Source: an uncultured Eubacteriales bacterium
GTDB lineage: Bacteria; Bacillota; Clostridia; Christensenellales; Aristaeellaceae
DNA length: 35,463 nucleotides
Assembly (NCBI GenBank): GCA_902774025.1
Contig: CACYGY010000027.1
Coordinates: 1 to 35,463, forward strand
Direction: 5' to 3'
Shown here: one piece after another, positions 7,896 to 16,653 of the stretch
How positions within the stretch are numbered: the stretch's first letter is position 1
Layout: each line of letters begins with the position of its first letter
Position numbers and translations under genes: made by a program
The notes under the pieces: generated by a model
The model's input: only the letters and a program-made list of their open reading frames with translations
The model's database searches: none
What the model was told of the DNA's origin: nothing

Positions 7896-9086
7896 GTGAA
7901 GCGTCTGATCGCGATTCTGCTCACCTGTCTCATGCTGCTGTCCGTCGCCGTGGCCGAGACAAAGATCAACCCGACGGAGAACAGAGGAATTGTTCCCGAA
8001 TCTGTTCGGGATTATCAGGTGCCGGACGGGTACAGTCCCACGACCGGCCGGGCTCTTTCAGCCCTTGAGATTCCCAAGGGTGCTACCGGTCTTGCCGTGA
8101 CGGGCCGCTATATGCCCATGATGGTACAGATCAGCAATCCTCTGGACGACAAGAAGACCGGAGTCTGCGGCTGCGGCAACAGGGCTCCCTGGGGTGTGCA
8201 GTATGCGGATATTATCTATGAACTGCAGCTGCATGTGAATGGTGAGACCCGTATGTCGGCTCTGTTCTCTGATATCATTCCGGAGGCGACAGGTCCCATC
8301 CGTTCCGCCCGTCTCGGAAATGTCTGGCTTCGGGAGGAATGGGATTGCGGGTTCATGTATTACGGTCAGCAGGAGTATAAGCAGACGAATGTCATTGACG
8401 CGCTGAAAGCGCTTGGCGCAGATGTGAAGGGCGTTCTGTTTCCGGGTACCGTTGGTTCCAGCAAGCCCTGGAAGCAGTATTATGAGCATTATGTTTCCAA
8501 GCGTCTGAACAACAGCCAGCTGGTTAAGCCGAACCATATCAGCGGAAATGCGGCTGAGATGTCCAAGATGATTGATCCTGCCGTGGAGCCGACCAATCAT
8601 GCCTGGCTGTTCACCACGCAGAAATACACCGGTGGCGATTCCGGCGTCAAAGTGTTTGTCAACTGGGGAAGAAAGGATACCAATTCCTACTTCACCTATG
8701 ACGCGGCAACGGATCTTTACACGCGCAGCGTGCAGGGAACCAAGAAAAACCCTGTGACCTGGGTGGAACTGGAAACCGCTCAGCCGATCACCTTCAACAA
8801 CGTAATCATCCAGTGGACGCCTACTGTGTTCCTGGGCAATGATGCGCCGGTTGTGGGCAACGTGGCAACGGTGATCAAGAACTCCAAAGGAAAGACCATT
8901 GAGTTCAAAGGCGAAGGCAATGCGGATATTTTCATGAACGGACGCCATATTGCCGGTTACTGGAAACGCCTTGGCATGAATCAGCGGACGGTGTTCTTTG
9001 ATGAAAACGGCAGTGAAATCCAGTTCCAGCAGGGAAAGACGTTTATTGTACAGATGAACACGGAAAAGGAAGTTTCATACGAATGA
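7896..9086 (+). CDS. Secreted DUF3048 (YerB-like) protein
   Basis: The 396-residue product starts at GTG 7896, fixed by AAAGGAGGAAAG just upstream, and has a signal peptide ending near residue 20 (SVAVAE). The DUF3048 core is visible as MMVQISNPLDD, the PWGVQYADIIYELQLHVNGETRMSALFSD stretch (key residues ADIIYE, ETR and LFSD) and TGPIRSARLG; the C-terminal half carries IIQWTPT and GKTFIVQMN. Relatives such as YerB are usually lipoproteins of unknown function on the outside of the membrane. No lipobox cysteine is present here, so it is probably secreted or held by the uncleaved signal. It has its own promoter and a strong terminator, so it is a single-gene unit. Confidence 0.87.
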   Translation: MKRLIAILLTCLMLLSVAVAETKINPTENRGIVPESVRDYQVPDGYSPTTGRALSALEIPKGATGLAVTGRYMPMMVQISNPLDDKKTGVCGCGNRAPWGVQYADIIYELQLHVNGETRMSALFSDIIPEATGPIRSARLGNVWLREEWDCGFMYYGQQEYKQTNVIDALKALGADVKGVLFPGTVGSSKPWKQYYEHYVSKRLNNSQLVKPNHISGNAAEMSKMIDPAVEPTNHAWLFTTQKYTGGDSGVKVFVNWGRKDTNSYFTYDAATDLYTRSVQGTKKNPVTWVELETAQPITFNNVIIQWTPTVFLGNDAPVVGNVATVIKNSKGKTIEFKGEGNADIFMNGRHIAGYWKRLGMNQRTVFFDENGSEIQFQQGKTFIVQMNTEKEVSYE

Positions 9087-9099
9087 TCTGATCTTCCGG

Positions 9100-9127
9100 G
9101 CAGCCATTTCGGTGGCTGCTTTTTTTG
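9100..9127 (+). terminator. Rho-independent terminator after the DUF3048 gene
   Basis: GCAGCCA (9100-9106) pairs with TGGCTGC (9113-9119) and is followed by a run of eight T. Confidence 0.92.
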
Positions 9128-9221
9128 TCACGTTACGCGTTATGCTGTGAAGAACGGTTTGATTTCATTCGACGTGGCGCCGTACCGGCATGGGCATCTG
9201 CATTCTCTTCATCTCAGAGAA

Positions 9222-9250
9222 TGGACTTCCCCGGAGACAGATGGTACAAT
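9222..9250 (+). promoter_or_regulatory. Probable promoter of the pilus/sortase operon
   Basis: TGGACT (9222-9227) and TACAAT (9245-9250) are spaced by 17 bp, about 40 bp upstream of the first gene of the sortase operon. The -35 box matches four of six consensus bases. Confidence 0.55.
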
Positions 9251-9291
9251 CCGGAGGAAAGAGGAAACATGAAAATCACATGGAGGCGGCT

Positions 9292-9645
9292 ATGCCCATG
9301 ACTGCAAAGGAGCTGCGGAAACTTCGAAGGGAAGATCTGCTGGAGATCATGATTGAACAGCAGAAGCAGCTGAATATGCTCAGGCAGGAACTGGAAGATA
9401 CCAGAAAGCAGCTGGAGGACAGACGCATTCTGATTCAGAATGCGGGGAGCATTGCAGAAGCAGCCCTGCAAATGCAGGACATTTTCAGCCGGGCTCAGAA
9501 AGCAGCCGACGAATACCTCCTGTCCGTGCAGCAGCAGGGAGAAGCTTTGCTGTCTGAGGCCAGACGGGAGGCGGAAGAAATCCTGAATCAGGCAGGGATG
9601 GATGCCGGAGGGATCAGAAGACGTGGAAGAAAACATGAGGCATGA
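9292..9645 (+). CDS. Small coiled-coil protein at the head of the sortase operon
   Basis: The 117-residue protein begins MPMTAKELRKLRREDLLEI; the start at 9292 is chosen because GGAGG lies five bases upstream, although ATG 9280 is in frame. Residues about 15-50 and 70-105 are rich in Glu, Gln, Lys and Leu with heptad-like spacing, so a long coiled coil is expected, somewhat like DivIVA-type proteins. No signal peptide or membrane helix is seen, so it is cytoplasmic. It overlaps the signal peptidase gene by 11 bp, which implies co-translation. A role in placing the pilus machinery at the membrane is only a guess. Confidence 0.75.
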   Translation: MPMTAKELRKLRREDLLEIMIEQQKQLNMLRQELEDTRKQLEDRRILIQNAGSIAEAALQMQDIFSRAQKAADEYLLSVQQQGEALLSEARREAEEILNQAGMDAGGIRRRGRKHEA

Positions 9646-10222
9646 GGGGAACGGAACAACGATTCCTTCACTGCAGGAGATGGAAGAGGAACTGGGGCGT
9701 GAACGTCGCAGAAGAAGAACAAGACAGGCTGTCCTGAATACGGTATGCGTTTGCGTGCTGATCACGGGTCTTTCAGCGATGCTTGCCTACTGGCTCCTGA
9801 CGGTTCTGCTCATGTCCGGTGATTCCATGGAGCCATCCCTTCGCAGCGGGGATCTGCTTCTCGTATCCAGAACACAGAATGTGGAACGGGGACAGATCAT
9901 TGCCTTCTATTCAAACCAGAAGCTGCTGATCAAGCGCGTTATCGGCATAGAAGGAGACATGATCGAACTTGGGGAGGATGGTCAGGTCTATGTGAACGCC
10001 ATTCCTCTGCATGAAACCTATCTGACGGAAAAGGTACGGGGAGATTCGGATATCAGTTACCCCTTTCAGGTTCCTTCCGGACGGTTTTTTGTTCTGGGGG
10101 ATCAGAGAACCATATCCATGGACAGCCGTCATAAAGCCTTTGGCTGCGTGGCAGGAGAACAGATTCTGGGGTGCGTTTTTTTCAGGATCTGGCCCCTGTC
10201 CGCCTTCGGACGGATACCATAA
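9635..10222 (+). CDS. lepB: Signal peptidase I of the pilus locus
   Basis: The 195-residue S26 peptidase has a cytoplasmic charged segment with RRRRRTR, one membrane helix (about residues 32-58) and the catalytic Ser64 in SGDSMEPSL with the general-base Lys100 in LLIKRVIGIEGD. Box E appears as GDQRTISMDSR. The enzyme removes signal peptides outside the membrane; dedicated copies are common in pilus loci, where they help process pilins. The start at 9635 (MRHEGN) has GGAAG five bases upstream; an in-frame ATG at 9602 is an alternative. The class C sortase follows after 21 bp. Confidence 0.9.
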   Translation: MRHEGNGTTIPSLQEMEEELGRERRRRRTRQAVLNTVCVCVLITGLSAMLAYWLLTVLLMSGDSMEPSLRSGDLLLVSRTQNVERGQIIAFYSNQKLLIKRVIGIEGDMIELGEDGQVYVNAIPLHETYLTEKVRGDSDISYPFQVPSGRFFVLGDQRTISMDSRHKAFGCVAGEQILGCVFFRIWPLSAFGRIP

Positions 10223-10243
10223 GCAGAGACGATGGACTGAGAT

Positions 10244-11068
10244 ATGAAAAAGAATCATTTCAGCATCATTCTGGGATGTCTGTTCTTTCTTGGACTGGCC
10301 ATTTTTCTGTATCCCATGATCAGCGATGCTTATAACCGGTTCCATCAGTCAAGAGTGATTGATGGATATACGGAAACGCTGGACCATCTGACAGATGATT
10401 CCTACGCGCTGGAAATGGAAAAAGCCGAGGAATACAACCGGGAACTGGCTGCGTTGCCGGACAGATTTCATCTGACGGAGGAACAACTTCAATACTATAA
10501 CCGCCTTCTGAACATGACAGGATCGGGGATTATGGGATATGTGGAGATCCCTGCCATACAGGTAAGGCTCCCTGTCTATCATGGTACGGATGATGCGGTT
10601 CTGCAGCTTGGGATCGGGCATGTGGAAGGGACGTCTCTTCCCGTTGGCGGAAAAGGCACACACGCGGTCCTGTCCGGTCATCGGGGTCTGCCTTCAGCAA
10701 AGCTTCTGACGGACCTGACGCAGATGAGAACGGGCGATTCGTTCATGATCCATATTCTGAACGAAACACTGGTCTACGAAACGGATCAGATCCTGACAGT
10801 TTTACCGGAGGAAACGGACGCGCTTCGGATTGAGCCGGATCAGGATCTGTGTACGCTGGTGACATGTACGCCTTATGGCGTGAATTCACATCGTCTGCTC
10901 GTTCGGGGGCACAGGATTCAGAACGATTCCGTCTTAGAGGATATCAGGATCAGGCCGGAGGCGGTTCAGGTGGACGCTTCTCTGACGGCACTTGTGATTG
11001 CGGTGCTTCTGGTGCTGATCTTTCTGCCGGTATTGTGGATCAGGCCGGCACCCAGGACACGGGAATGA
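10244..11068 (+). CDS. srtC: Class C (pilin-polymerising) sortase
   Basis: The 274-residue protein has an N-terminal membrane helix (about 8-26), the sortase beta-barrel and a C-terminal membrane helix (about 245-265), the layout of class C enzymes. Family landmarks are IMGYVEIPAIQVRLPVYHGT, GHVEGTSLPVGG, the catalytic His146 in LSGHRGLP, Cys208 in TLVTCTPYGVNSHR and Arg217. Such enzymes join pilin subunits through a lysine on the next subunit. The usual lid motif Asp-Pro-aromatic before the domain is not obvious; the nearest sequence is PDRF at 72-75. The stop is three bases before the next start, so translation of the pilin-sortase fusion is likely coupled. Confidence 0.93.
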   Translation: MKKNHFSIILGCLFFLGLAIFLYPMISDAYNRFHQSRVIDGYTETLDHLTDDSYALEMEKAEEYNRELAALPDRFHLTEEQLQYYNRLLNMTGSGIMGYVEIPAIQVRLPVYHGTDDAVLQLGIGHVEGTSLPVGGKGTHAVLSGHRGLPSAKLLTDLTQMRTGDSFMIHILNETLVYETDQILTVLPEETDALRIEPDQDLCTLVTCTPYGVNSHRLLVRGHRIQNDSVLEDIRIRPEAVQVDASLTALVIAVLLVLIFLPVLWIRPAPRTRE

Positions 11069-11071
11069 TGA

Positions 11072-13195
11072 ATGAGGGGGCGCAGAACCATTCGAAAGCA
11101 AGTCTTCTGTTTCCTGTTTGTGCTTTTGTGTCTGCTTATCCCGGTAAAACCAGTATGGGCCCGGAGCCATGATTCCCGGAATCTCCGTGTGCTCATACAG
11201 TGGTCAGGGGACAGGGAAGCCATCCGTCCAGGGGAAGTGTCTGTATGGGCGCTGAGGGATGGGAATATGGTAAGGGCCGGAAAGAATATACTGACCTCTT
11301 CCATGGGTTGGGCACTGACCATGGAGAGCGATACGCGGGTGTGCTTCTGCCAGGAAAAACTGCCTGGTTATGAAACCTCATACAGTCCCTCCGACGGTTA
11401 TCCCGACGAGAGCGGTCTGCTGATCGTTCACAACCGGGTAAAGGCCCGGCCGGCGCCCGAGACGGACAGGACAGTGCAGAAAAGGATGGATCATCTGTCA
11501 CTGGAGGAAACAGTATCCCTTTCCGTGGCTCTGGAGTACGACGGACCCATTGGCGGAGCGAATCTGAATCTTTATCGGGTGGCGTCATGGACGGAACCGG
11601 ACGCTCTGGAATGGACCGGACTGTTTCAGGGCACAGGTCTGAGCATTCGGGATATCCGGGAAGGCAGAAATTTGGAAACCGCATCTGACCGCCTGATGCA
11701 GGTGGCTGTCAGCGGAAACGGGCTTCCTGTGGCATCAGCGCTCAGTGACGGGAAAGGTCATATGACTTTTCAGAATGCACAGATGCTTCCGGGTCTCTAC
11801 CTGCTGTGTGGGGAAACGCAGATCATCGGAGGCAGCCGGTTTGCATTCATGCCCGCACTGATCCAGCTTCCCGTTCAGGAGGGCAGTGACTGGCTGTACC
11901 ATCGGACAGCCTATGTGAAAATGGAGCGACAGAGCGTTCCCGGTGAACTGACGCTGACATTTGAAATGGAGCGGGATACAGGCGCGGACGCACTTTCCGA
12001 ACCGGAGGCTGTCCTGGTCTGTCAGAATCGGATCCTGGACAGGATCAGGCTGAATACGCAGGAGGATGGAGCGATCAGCCGGACGTATGTCGTCAGTGAC
12101 GACTGGCAGGTCAGCACGCCGAGTTTTCAGTCTGCCTGGAAGTTTCAGGTGTCAGGAGGTTCCGGTGGTCTTCGGATTGTGATGACCTCAGTCCCCGGAC
12201 AGACATCTGTTCCGGTCAGACCTGAGTCACCCGGGCGTTTTGTGATCGCGGAGATTCACGATGGGCGTCTGCCTCAGACGGGACTTGTCTGGTGGCCCGT
12301 CTATCTTTTGTCCGGCGCCGGTTTTCTTCTCCTCCTGTCAGGGATGGGCCTGCTGAGGCGGAGAAACAGAATCACGGGCGCTGTGGTCCTGAGCATGGGG
12401 ATTCTTCTGCTGGGTATCGGCGCATTTCAGGTACTGCAGGAGAATCAGGAAGCGGAGGCAGCCGGACAGGAAAGCCGGAGTCTGACAGAGGAGATCCGGA
12501 AGGAACAGAGACTGACAGACCGGTTGCAAACGGAGGATATCCTGCCTGTTTCGACGGATTTCCCGGAGTCGGGGAATGCGGCGCCCACTTCAGTGCCGAC
12601 ACCCGAACCGGAGGAAGGCTTTATTCTGCCCGATTCCGGACCTGCCAGGCCGGCAGAGGACACTGTCCGTCCAAAGATGGAAAATGAGGAGATGAGGGAG
12701 TCTGTTCCTGAACCGGTTCGGTATGAGCTCCTCATTCCCGCGGAGGAACCCATGCGTGCGGACGAAACGGATCAGCATGACACAAGCGGGGCAGAAAAGG
12801 TAATCATTGAAATCAGAGGAGAGAAATATATCGGGATTCTGGAGATTCCCAGTCTCTCTCTGACTTTGCCTGTCCGGGCGGAATGGACCTATGCCGGACT
12901 GAAAAAGACACCCTGCCTGTATTGGGGCGGCGTGTTTCCGGAAGCCATGGTGATCCTGGCCCATAATTATCCGTCGCACTTTGGGAACCTGAGGTACCTG
13001 AAACCGGGAGATCCGGTCTGTTTTACGGATGCGACAGGTCAGCGCTGCGAATATGTTGTGGAACTTCTGGAAACACTCCGGCCTGAGCAGGTGGAGTCCA
13101 TGATTCAGACCGGTTATCCTCTTACACTGTTTACCTGTACACCGGGGGGTGAGGATCGGGTGACCGTCCGGTGTGCTGTCCGGGGTTCGACATAA
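11072..13195 (+). CDS. Pilin-like protein fused to a second sortase domain
   Basis: One 707-residue chain holds, in order: a signal peptide (about 1-30); a pilin-type domain (about 145-285) with SLSVALEYDGPIGGANLNLY and MTFQNAQMLPGLYLLCGET; a pilin motif with W274, Y276, T279, Y281 and the candidate linking Lys283 (the usual motif ends VYPK, here AYVK); a second region (about 290-390); a complete sorting signal, LPQTG 400-404, a hydrophobic helix to about 427 and basic residues 429-433; a second helix (about 434-453); a Glu/Pro-rich linker; and a sortase domain (about 576-707) with EIPSLSLTLPV, His631 in LAHNYPSHFG, Cys689 in TLFTCTPGG and Arg697. Both the pilin part and the sortase part would face outside, joined by a short cytoplasmic turn. 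The sortase does not look class C, and the exact class is uncertain. No frameshift or internal stop separates the parts. It ends at a strong bidirectional terminator. Confidence 0.9.
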   Translation: MRGRRTIRKQVFCFLFVLLCLLIPVKPVWARSHDSRNLRVLIQWSGDREAIRPGEVSVWALRDGNMVRAGKNILTSSMGWALTMESDTRVCFCQEKLPGYETSYSPSDGYPDESGLLIVHNRVKARPAPETDRTVQKRMDHLSLEETVSLSVALEYDGPIGGANLNLYRVASWTEPDALEWTGLFQGTGLSIRDIREGRNLETASDRLMQVAVSGNGLPVASALSDGKGHMTFQNAQMLPGLYLLCGETQIIGGSRFAFMPALIQLPVQEGSDWLYHRTAYVKMERQSVPGELTLTFEMERDTGADALSEPEAVLVCQNRILDRIRLNTQEDGAISRTYVVSDDWQVSTPSFQSAWKFQVSGGSGGLRIVMTSVPGQTSVPVRPESPGRFVIAEIHDGRLPQTGLVWWPVYLLSGAGFLLLLSGMGLLRRRNRITGAVVLSMGILLLGIGAFQVLQENQEAEAAGQESRSLTEEIRKEQRLTDRLQTEDILPVSTDFPESGNAAPTSVPTPEPEEGFILPDSGPARPAEDTVRPKMENEEMRESVPEPVRYELLIPAEEPMRADETDQHDTSGAEKVIIEIRGEKYIGILEIPSLSLTLPVRAEWTYAGLKKTPCLYWGGVFPEAMVILAHNYPSHFGNLRYLKPGDPVCFTDATGQRCEYVVELLETLRPEQVESMIQTGYPLTLFTCTPGGEDRVTVRCAVRGST

Positions 13196-13236
13196 AAAAC
13201 GGGGCAAATCCCATGTAAATGGGAATGCCCCGTTTT
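13195..13236. terminator. Bidirectional terminator between converging genes
   Basis: AAAACGGGGCA (13196-13206) pairs with TGCCCCGTTTT (13226-13236), with a smaller inner hairpin TCCCAT/ATGGGA. The A and T flanks let it end transcripts from both the pilin-sortase gene and the SH3b gene. Confidence 0.92.
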
Positions 13237-13241
13237 CAGCA

Positions 13242-16200
13242 TTATGGGAGGATGACTTCCACCAGAGAGCCGGAATTGTTCTGTGTCCCGGAAGTTTCCT
13301 GAATTTCCTGGATGTCAGAGGAGACGGATTCTGCATTCTGCTGGTTCTGCAGACGATCGTTCAGACCGTTCTGCTCATTCATCTGGGCGTCCTGGCTGTC
13401 AACAGACTGTGGGGGATTGCCATCCGAAGACCCATTTCCGTTCTGGTCCTGGACAATTGTGGCCGGATCGTTTCCATTGCCGCCCTGGTTCTGAATGACA
13501 GTGACCAGGTCGACACCGTTCGTGTTTCCATTGCCGCTCTGGTCCTGAATGACAGTGATCGGATCGATACCATTCGTGTTTCCGCTGCCGTTCTGGTCCC
13601 GGGTGATCGCGACCGGATCATTTGAGGTGCCGCTCTGGCCGGACGCCTGGGAAGTTTCACCGATACCGGAGGTAGAGGCGTTGATTTCCTGGATCAGCGG
13701 AACCGAAGATGATTCAGAGGACGGCATGATGGCGGTAACAGGCTGTGCAGAGTCCGTGCCTCCGGTGCTCCGGGACTCAGACGCAATGCCGGAATCCTGC
13801 GCTGATCCCCGGTCTCCTGAGGAGGAGAGAGCACCCGAGGAGGCGCTGATGATGGAATAGTTGCTTCTGACAGAACCGGTGTACCCGCTCCCGCTGCGGG
13901 CGAATGCGGCAACCTGCAGATCCGAGCCCGCCTGAGAGCTTTGAGGCGTAAAGGATGAACCGGTTCCCGCCGTTACACCGTTTTCCAGCCAGACATAATC
14001 CACATCGTAACAGTTCAGTTTTACACTGACGTTGACACCAAGGGTCAGTGGGACTCCCACTTTGACAGTCGGGAGCACAATTGAACCCGCAAGCCGGGCG
14101 TCGGGAACGTTTTTCTGTACGTAGGCCGTTTTTCCGCTGGTGGCTGATCCGGACCAGTCACCACTTCCGGTGGCAACGCAGTACAGTTGGTATCCGATAT
14201 CCTCTTCCCGGATCGTATACGTGTCCCCGCTGCTGGCGAAGATGGTATTCAGGCCGTTGACCCGGTACCAGATATAGCTGGCAGTGGCCCCCGACGGGGT
14301 GACGCTTGCCCTGACCGTTGTACCCACATACCCCGAGGTGTCAGAAAGTGTACATTTTTGGATCAGGAGGGAGGCGCTGATGACGGGCTGGGTATAAGAG
14401 GAAGAGACGGTTCCTGAATAGTCTCCCGTTCCGTCCGCTCTGACCCGGATCCTTTTTCCGATGTCTTTTCCGCTTACGGTGTACGTTTCGGCAGAGGAAA
14501 GGAGAGATCCGTTTTCATCCAGCCAGCGGGTTGTGTGGGCGGCGTTCTGGGGCGTCAGGGAAAAGGAAAGGATATCTCCGACCCTGGGGGATGTATTGAG
14601 GATGGAGATGTCCGTAAGAGGAATCTGCGCGGTTTCCCTGACGGACTGGGTGTATGAGGAGGAGACCGTTCCGGAATAGTTCCCGGTCCCGTCTGCCCGA
14701 ACTCGGATGCGCTTTCCGATGTCGTTTCTGCTGACAGTGTATGTTTCGGTGGAGGCCAGCAGATTTCCGTTTTCATCCAGCCATCGTGTCGTGTGGGTGG
14801 CGCTCTGAGGACTCAGGGAAAAAGAGAGAATGTCTCCGACTCTTGGAGCTGTGTTGAGGATCGAGATGTCCGTAAGGGGTGTCTGTACAGCCTCTCTGAC
14901 GGGCTGGGTATAGGAGGAGGAGACGGTTCCGGAGTAGTTCCCGGTCCCGTCTGCCCGGACCCGTATTTTTTTCCCAATGTCGTTCCTGCTGACGGTGTAT
15001 GTCCCGGTGGTGGCCAGCGTATTGCCGTTTTCATCCAGCCAGCGGGTTGTATGGGTGGCACTCTGCGGCGTCAGGGAGAAGGTAAGAATGTCTCCCACCA
15101 TGGGTGTCTGATTCGGGATATTGATATCGGTCAGAGGAATCTGAACGGCTTCCTTGACGGGCTGTGTGTAGGAAGAGGAGACTGTTCCGGTGAAATAACC
15201 GGTTCCGTCCGCCCGTGCCCGGATTTTTCTGCCGATATCCCTGCTTTGTACCGTATATGTGTCGGTAGTGGCCAGGGTGTTCCCGTTGCTGTCAAGCCAG
15301 CGGGTGGTGTGAGAAGCGTTCTGAGGCGTGAGGCTAAAGGTCAGGACATCGCCGACACTGGGAGCGGTCTGATTCAGCTGGATATCCGTCAGAGGCGTAT
15401 AGGGCGGAATTTCCGTGGTGAGATAGGAATGGAGGATCCATCCGGTATGGTTGCCGATGGTCACGTAATCCCAGCCGTTCTGGTTTTTCAGAACCCTGAC
15501 TTCCGTGCCGACAGGATAGGCATCAATGACGGCGGAGGAAGTGGAGGGGCCCATACGCAGGTTCACGGGATTTCCGTTGGCGGAATAGATATATGCCGTG
15601 TAGACAATGGGTGTCGGAGGATCGTAGGGACTGGGAGGAACGGGTTCAGGATCGCGGTAGGAAAGAAAGGCATCCATCATGTATCCGTTCACGGTGCCGA
15701 TGTTGACCGTGCTCCAGATCGCGCCGCGATTGATTACGGTGACCGGTGTACCCACTGCGTAGAGGCCAAGGATACTGAAATTAGTGCCGGGACCGGAGCG
15801 AAGACGCACAGGTTTCAGGTTGGCGCTGGTGACATAGGCGATCAGGGAGCCGGAGGGGGAAGGAACGGTTCCGGGGGATACGGGTACCAGCGGAGCGGTG
15901 GTTGTCAGATACTTATGCATCATGTAACCGGTTCTGCTGCCAATCCGGACATAATCCCATACGCTTCCCTGGGACAGGATGGTGACCTGTGTCCCAACCT
16001 TGTATTTGCCGATGATGCCGTATCCTGTTCCGGCACCGGTCCGGAGATTGACGCCAGCGCCATTGGAACTGGTGACATAGGCTGTGATGCTCAGTCCGGA
16101 AGGCGTGACAGGAGAAGAAGTTGTGAGATATTTGGACATCATGTACCCGATTGTATTCCCGTACTGGATCTTGTCCCAGGTGCTTCCCGCTGACAGAATC

Positions 16201-16616
16201 TGTACGGAAGTTCCCACGGACAGATAGGCAAGGGCCCGGTATTTTGTGCTGGCACCTTCCCTCATGGCAACGACGCCCCCGTTGGGTGAAGTCACATAGA
16301 CGGTCTGAAGGGAAGGGGATGACGGCGAACCGGGTGGAGAGACGGACGAAGGCGCAGAAGTGCTGAGATAAGCTGAACTCATATATCCGAGTTTTCCGTC
16401 CTGGGTCCTTACATAGCTCCAGGAACCCGTGACTGAAAGCACTGTGACTTCTGTTCCGGTGTAATAGCTGGCCAGGGTGACGGCATTACCGGAGGGCATC
16501 TGCCGAAGCCTCAGCCACCCGCCCACTACATAGGCTGTTGTCGCGGCGGAAGCAGGAGGAATGACAGAAAGAAAGATCAGAGAGACTGTGCACAGAAAGA
16601 TCAGAAATCGTTTCAT
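13242..16616 (-). CDS. Secreted protein with five SH3b and six Ig-like repeats
   Basis: The 1124-residue product starts at 16616 (MKRFLIF), nine bases after GAGGAGG; an upstream in-frame ATG at 16646 lacks such a site. A signal peptide ends near PASAA (20-25). Five bacterial SH3 modules follow (about 30-86, 105-165, 178-237, 258-318, 340-401), each with the NLRxGPxT-like and GYMMxxYL motifs that bind peptidoglycan in related proteins. Next are four near-identical modules of about 86 residues (408-745; each PLTDI...VGDILSFSL...TTRWLDENG...GTVSSSYTQPV) and two more divergent ones to about 925. The final 200 residues are low complexity, rich in Ser, Gln, Asn and Gly, with short tandem repeats. 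No catalytic domain or LPXTG signal is seen. It probably coats or binds the cell wall. The next gene upstream is 37 bp away on the same strand. Confidence 0.88.
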   Translation of the reverse strand: MKRFLIFLCTVSLIFLSVIPPASAATTAYVVGGWLRLRQMPSGNAVTLASYYTGTEVTVLSVTGSWSYVRTQDGKLGYMSSAYLSTSAPSSVSPPGSPSSPSLQTVYVTSPNGGVVAMREGASTKYRALAYLSVGTSVQILSAGSTWDKIQYGNTIGYMMSKYLTTSSPVTPSGLSITAYVTSSNGAGVNLRTGAGTGYGIIGKYKVGTQVTILSQGSVWDYVRIGSRTGYMMHKYLTTTAPLVPVSPGTVPSPSGSLIAYVTSANLKPVRLRSGPGTNFSILGLYAVGTPVTVINRGAIWSTVNIGTVNGYMMDAFLSYRDPEPVPPSPYDPPTPIVYTAYIYSANGNPVNLRMGPSTSSAVIDAYPVGTEVRVLKNQNGWDYVTIGNHTGWILHSYLTTEIPPYTPLTDIQLNQTAPSVGDVLTFSLTPQNASHTTRWLDSNGNTLATTDTYTVQSRDIGRKIRARADGTGYFTGTVSSSYTQPVKEAVQIPLTDINIPNQTPMVGDILTFSLTPQSATHTTRWLDENGNTLATTGTYTVSRNDIGKKIRVRADGTGNYSGTVSSSYTQPVREAVQTPLTDISILNTAPRVGDILSFSLSPQSATHTTRWLDENGNLLASTETYTVSRNDIGKRIRVRADGTGNYSGTVSSSYTQSVRETAQIPLTDISILNTSPRVGDILSFSLTPQNAAHTTRWLDENGSLLSSAETYTVSGKDIGKRIRVRADGTGDYSGTVSSSYTQPVISASLLIQKCTLSDTSGYVGTTVRASVTPSGATASYIWYRVNGLNTIFASSGDTYTIREEDIGYQLYCVATGSGDWSGSATSGKTAYVQKNVPDARLAGSIVLPTVKVGVPLTLGVNVSVKLNCYDVDYVWLENGVTAGTGSSFTPQSSQAGSDLQVAAFARSGSGYTGSVRSNYSIISASSGALSSSGDRGSAQDSGIASESRSTGGTDSAQPVTAIMPSSESSSVPLIQEINASTSGIGETSQASGQSGTSNDPVAITRDQNGSGNTNGIDPITVIQDQSGNGNTNGVDLVTVIQNQGGNGNDPATIVQDQNGNGSSDGNPPQSVDSQDAQMNEQNGLNDRLQNQQNAESVSSDIQEIQETSGTQNNSGSLVEVILP
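13421..13622 (-). repeat. 54 bp tandem repeats in the tail of the SH3b protein
   Basis: About three and a half units encode D-P-x-x-V/I-x-x-Q-D/N-Q-x-G-x-G-N-T-N-G blocks; one unit is shortened to 14 residues. The repeated Asn-Gly-rich unit suggests an expandable surface tail. Confidence 0.75.
14369..15395 (-). repeat. Four tandem repeats of about 258 bp
   Basis: These encode the four near-identical 86-residue modules of the SH3b protein. The DNA copies are similar enough (for example repeated TCATCCAGCCAGCGGGTTGT-type stretches) that copy-number change by recombination, or short-read assembly collapse, is possible. Confidence 0.85.
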
Positions 16617-16653
16617 GATGGTAATCCTCCTCAGTGGTGTGAGCATTGGGCAA

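Noticed and set aside
14369..15395. CRISPR-like repeats
   Set aside because: The repeats are about 258 bp, contiguous and coding, with no spacers.
14793..16193. 466-codon plus-strand frame opposite the SH3b gene
   Set aside because: It is the reverse of the repeat region and has no recognisable domain, while the minus strand has clear SH3b modules.
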